A program made the position numbers and the translations under genes. From Gammaproteobacteria bacterium UBA4421 (GTDB taxonomy: Bacteria; Pseudomonadota; Gammaproteobacteria; Pseudomonadales; Azotimanducaceae), in assembly GCA_002389675.1 (NCBI GenBank), contig DGQF01000009.1, positions 130,249-156,434 on the forward strand: a stretch of DNA of 26,186 nucleotides. The letters run 5' to 3'. A model generated the notes under the pieces. That model had not been told where the DNA came from. It ran no database searches and saw only the letters and a program-made list of their open reading frames with translations. This document shows, piece by piece, positions 26,151 to 26,186 of this stretch. The first letter of the stretch is position 1. The number at the start of each line of letters is the position of its first letter.

Positions 26151-26186
26151 CTAGTGAATGCCGCCGCTGTAAGCCGATAGGGACGG
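26151..26186 (-). CDS. Possible last codons of a gene entering from the right edge
   Basis: The minus strand, read from the window edge, gives eleven codons (PSLSAYSGGIH) and a TAG at 26151-26153. The stop lies about 15 bases before the terminator hairpin, where the end of a gene would be expected. Eleven residues are far too few to identify a family. The other two frames read into the terminator itself. Confidence 0.3.
   Translation of the reverse strand, partial: PSLSAYSGGIH

Larger units (their letters stand above)
25940..26186. other. Leader region of smc and right edge of the window
   Basis: This 247-base stretch contains no complete gene. Next to smc is its probable promoter region on the minus strand, where TATCTT near 26010 could be a -10 box, but no good -35 accompanies it, so I do not place the promoter. 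Further right are a minus-strand terminator and a possible C-terminal coding remnant, given as separate entries. Confidence 0.5.

Overview
The window reads as chromosomal DNA of a free-living, probably marine, gammaproteobacterium. The strongest evidence is the order smc-zipA-ligA at the right end, because ZipA is largely restricted to Gammaproteobacteria. The abundance of acyl-CoA dehydrogenases, SDR enzymes and a gene pair of the Shewanella SO2930 type fits that setting. Genes are densely packed, often overlapping or separated by a few bases. No insertion sequence, integrase, tRNA, rRNA or CRISPR array was found.

Layout. (1) 1-1651, minus strand: glyoxalase II (gloB) followed by a RarD-type EamA permease that runs off the left edge. 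(2) 1768-2664, plus strand: acyl-CoA thioesterase II (tesB), divergent from gloB. (3) 2703-5275, minus strand: a tight set of NUDIX hydrolase, Prx5-type peroxiredoxin, SDR and LOG-family protein. (4) 5329-6207, plus strand: a second EamA permease. (5) 6227-7015, minus strand: a crotonase-fold enzyme that looks like an isomerase. (6) 7109-14512, plus strand: seven genes with very short gaps or overlaps, namely two acyl-CoA dehydrogenases forming an apparent alpha/beta pair, an SDR, a membrane-anchored PpiC-like protein, a HupE/UreJ-type membrane protein, a beta-helix lipoprotein and a diheme c-type cytochrome lipoprotein. (7) 14540-15685, minus strand: a third acyl-CoA dehydrogenase of the non-catalytic subunit type. 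(8) 15686-16260: a 575-base gap without a convincing gene but with a chain of inverted repeats. (9) 16261-16983, minus strand: an unrecognised membrane-anchored protein. (10) 17192-18705, plus strand: a DUF169 protein and a nitroreductase. (11) 18725-25939, minus strand: smc, zipA, ligA and a lytic-transglycosylase-like lipoprotein. (12) 25940-26186: smc leader, a good minus-strand terminator and possibly the last codons of the next gene.

How the genes may work together. The centre of the window is an acyl-CoA oxidation locus: thioesterase, enoyl-CoA isomerase, three dehydrogenase subunits and SDRs. The split alpha/beta dehydrogenase architecture is known from degradation of steroid side chains and rings, so a bulky polycyclic acyl-CoA substrate is a reasonable inference, but it is not shown by the sequence. 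The most intriguing arrangement is that this cytoplasmic pathway is transcriptionally continuous with a cell-envelope cassette (PpiC-like, HupE-like, beta-helix lipoprotein, diheme cytochrome) whose function is not known. The right end is ordinary chromosome maintenance and cell division: SMC condensin, the ZipA FtsZ anchor and NAD-dependent ligase.
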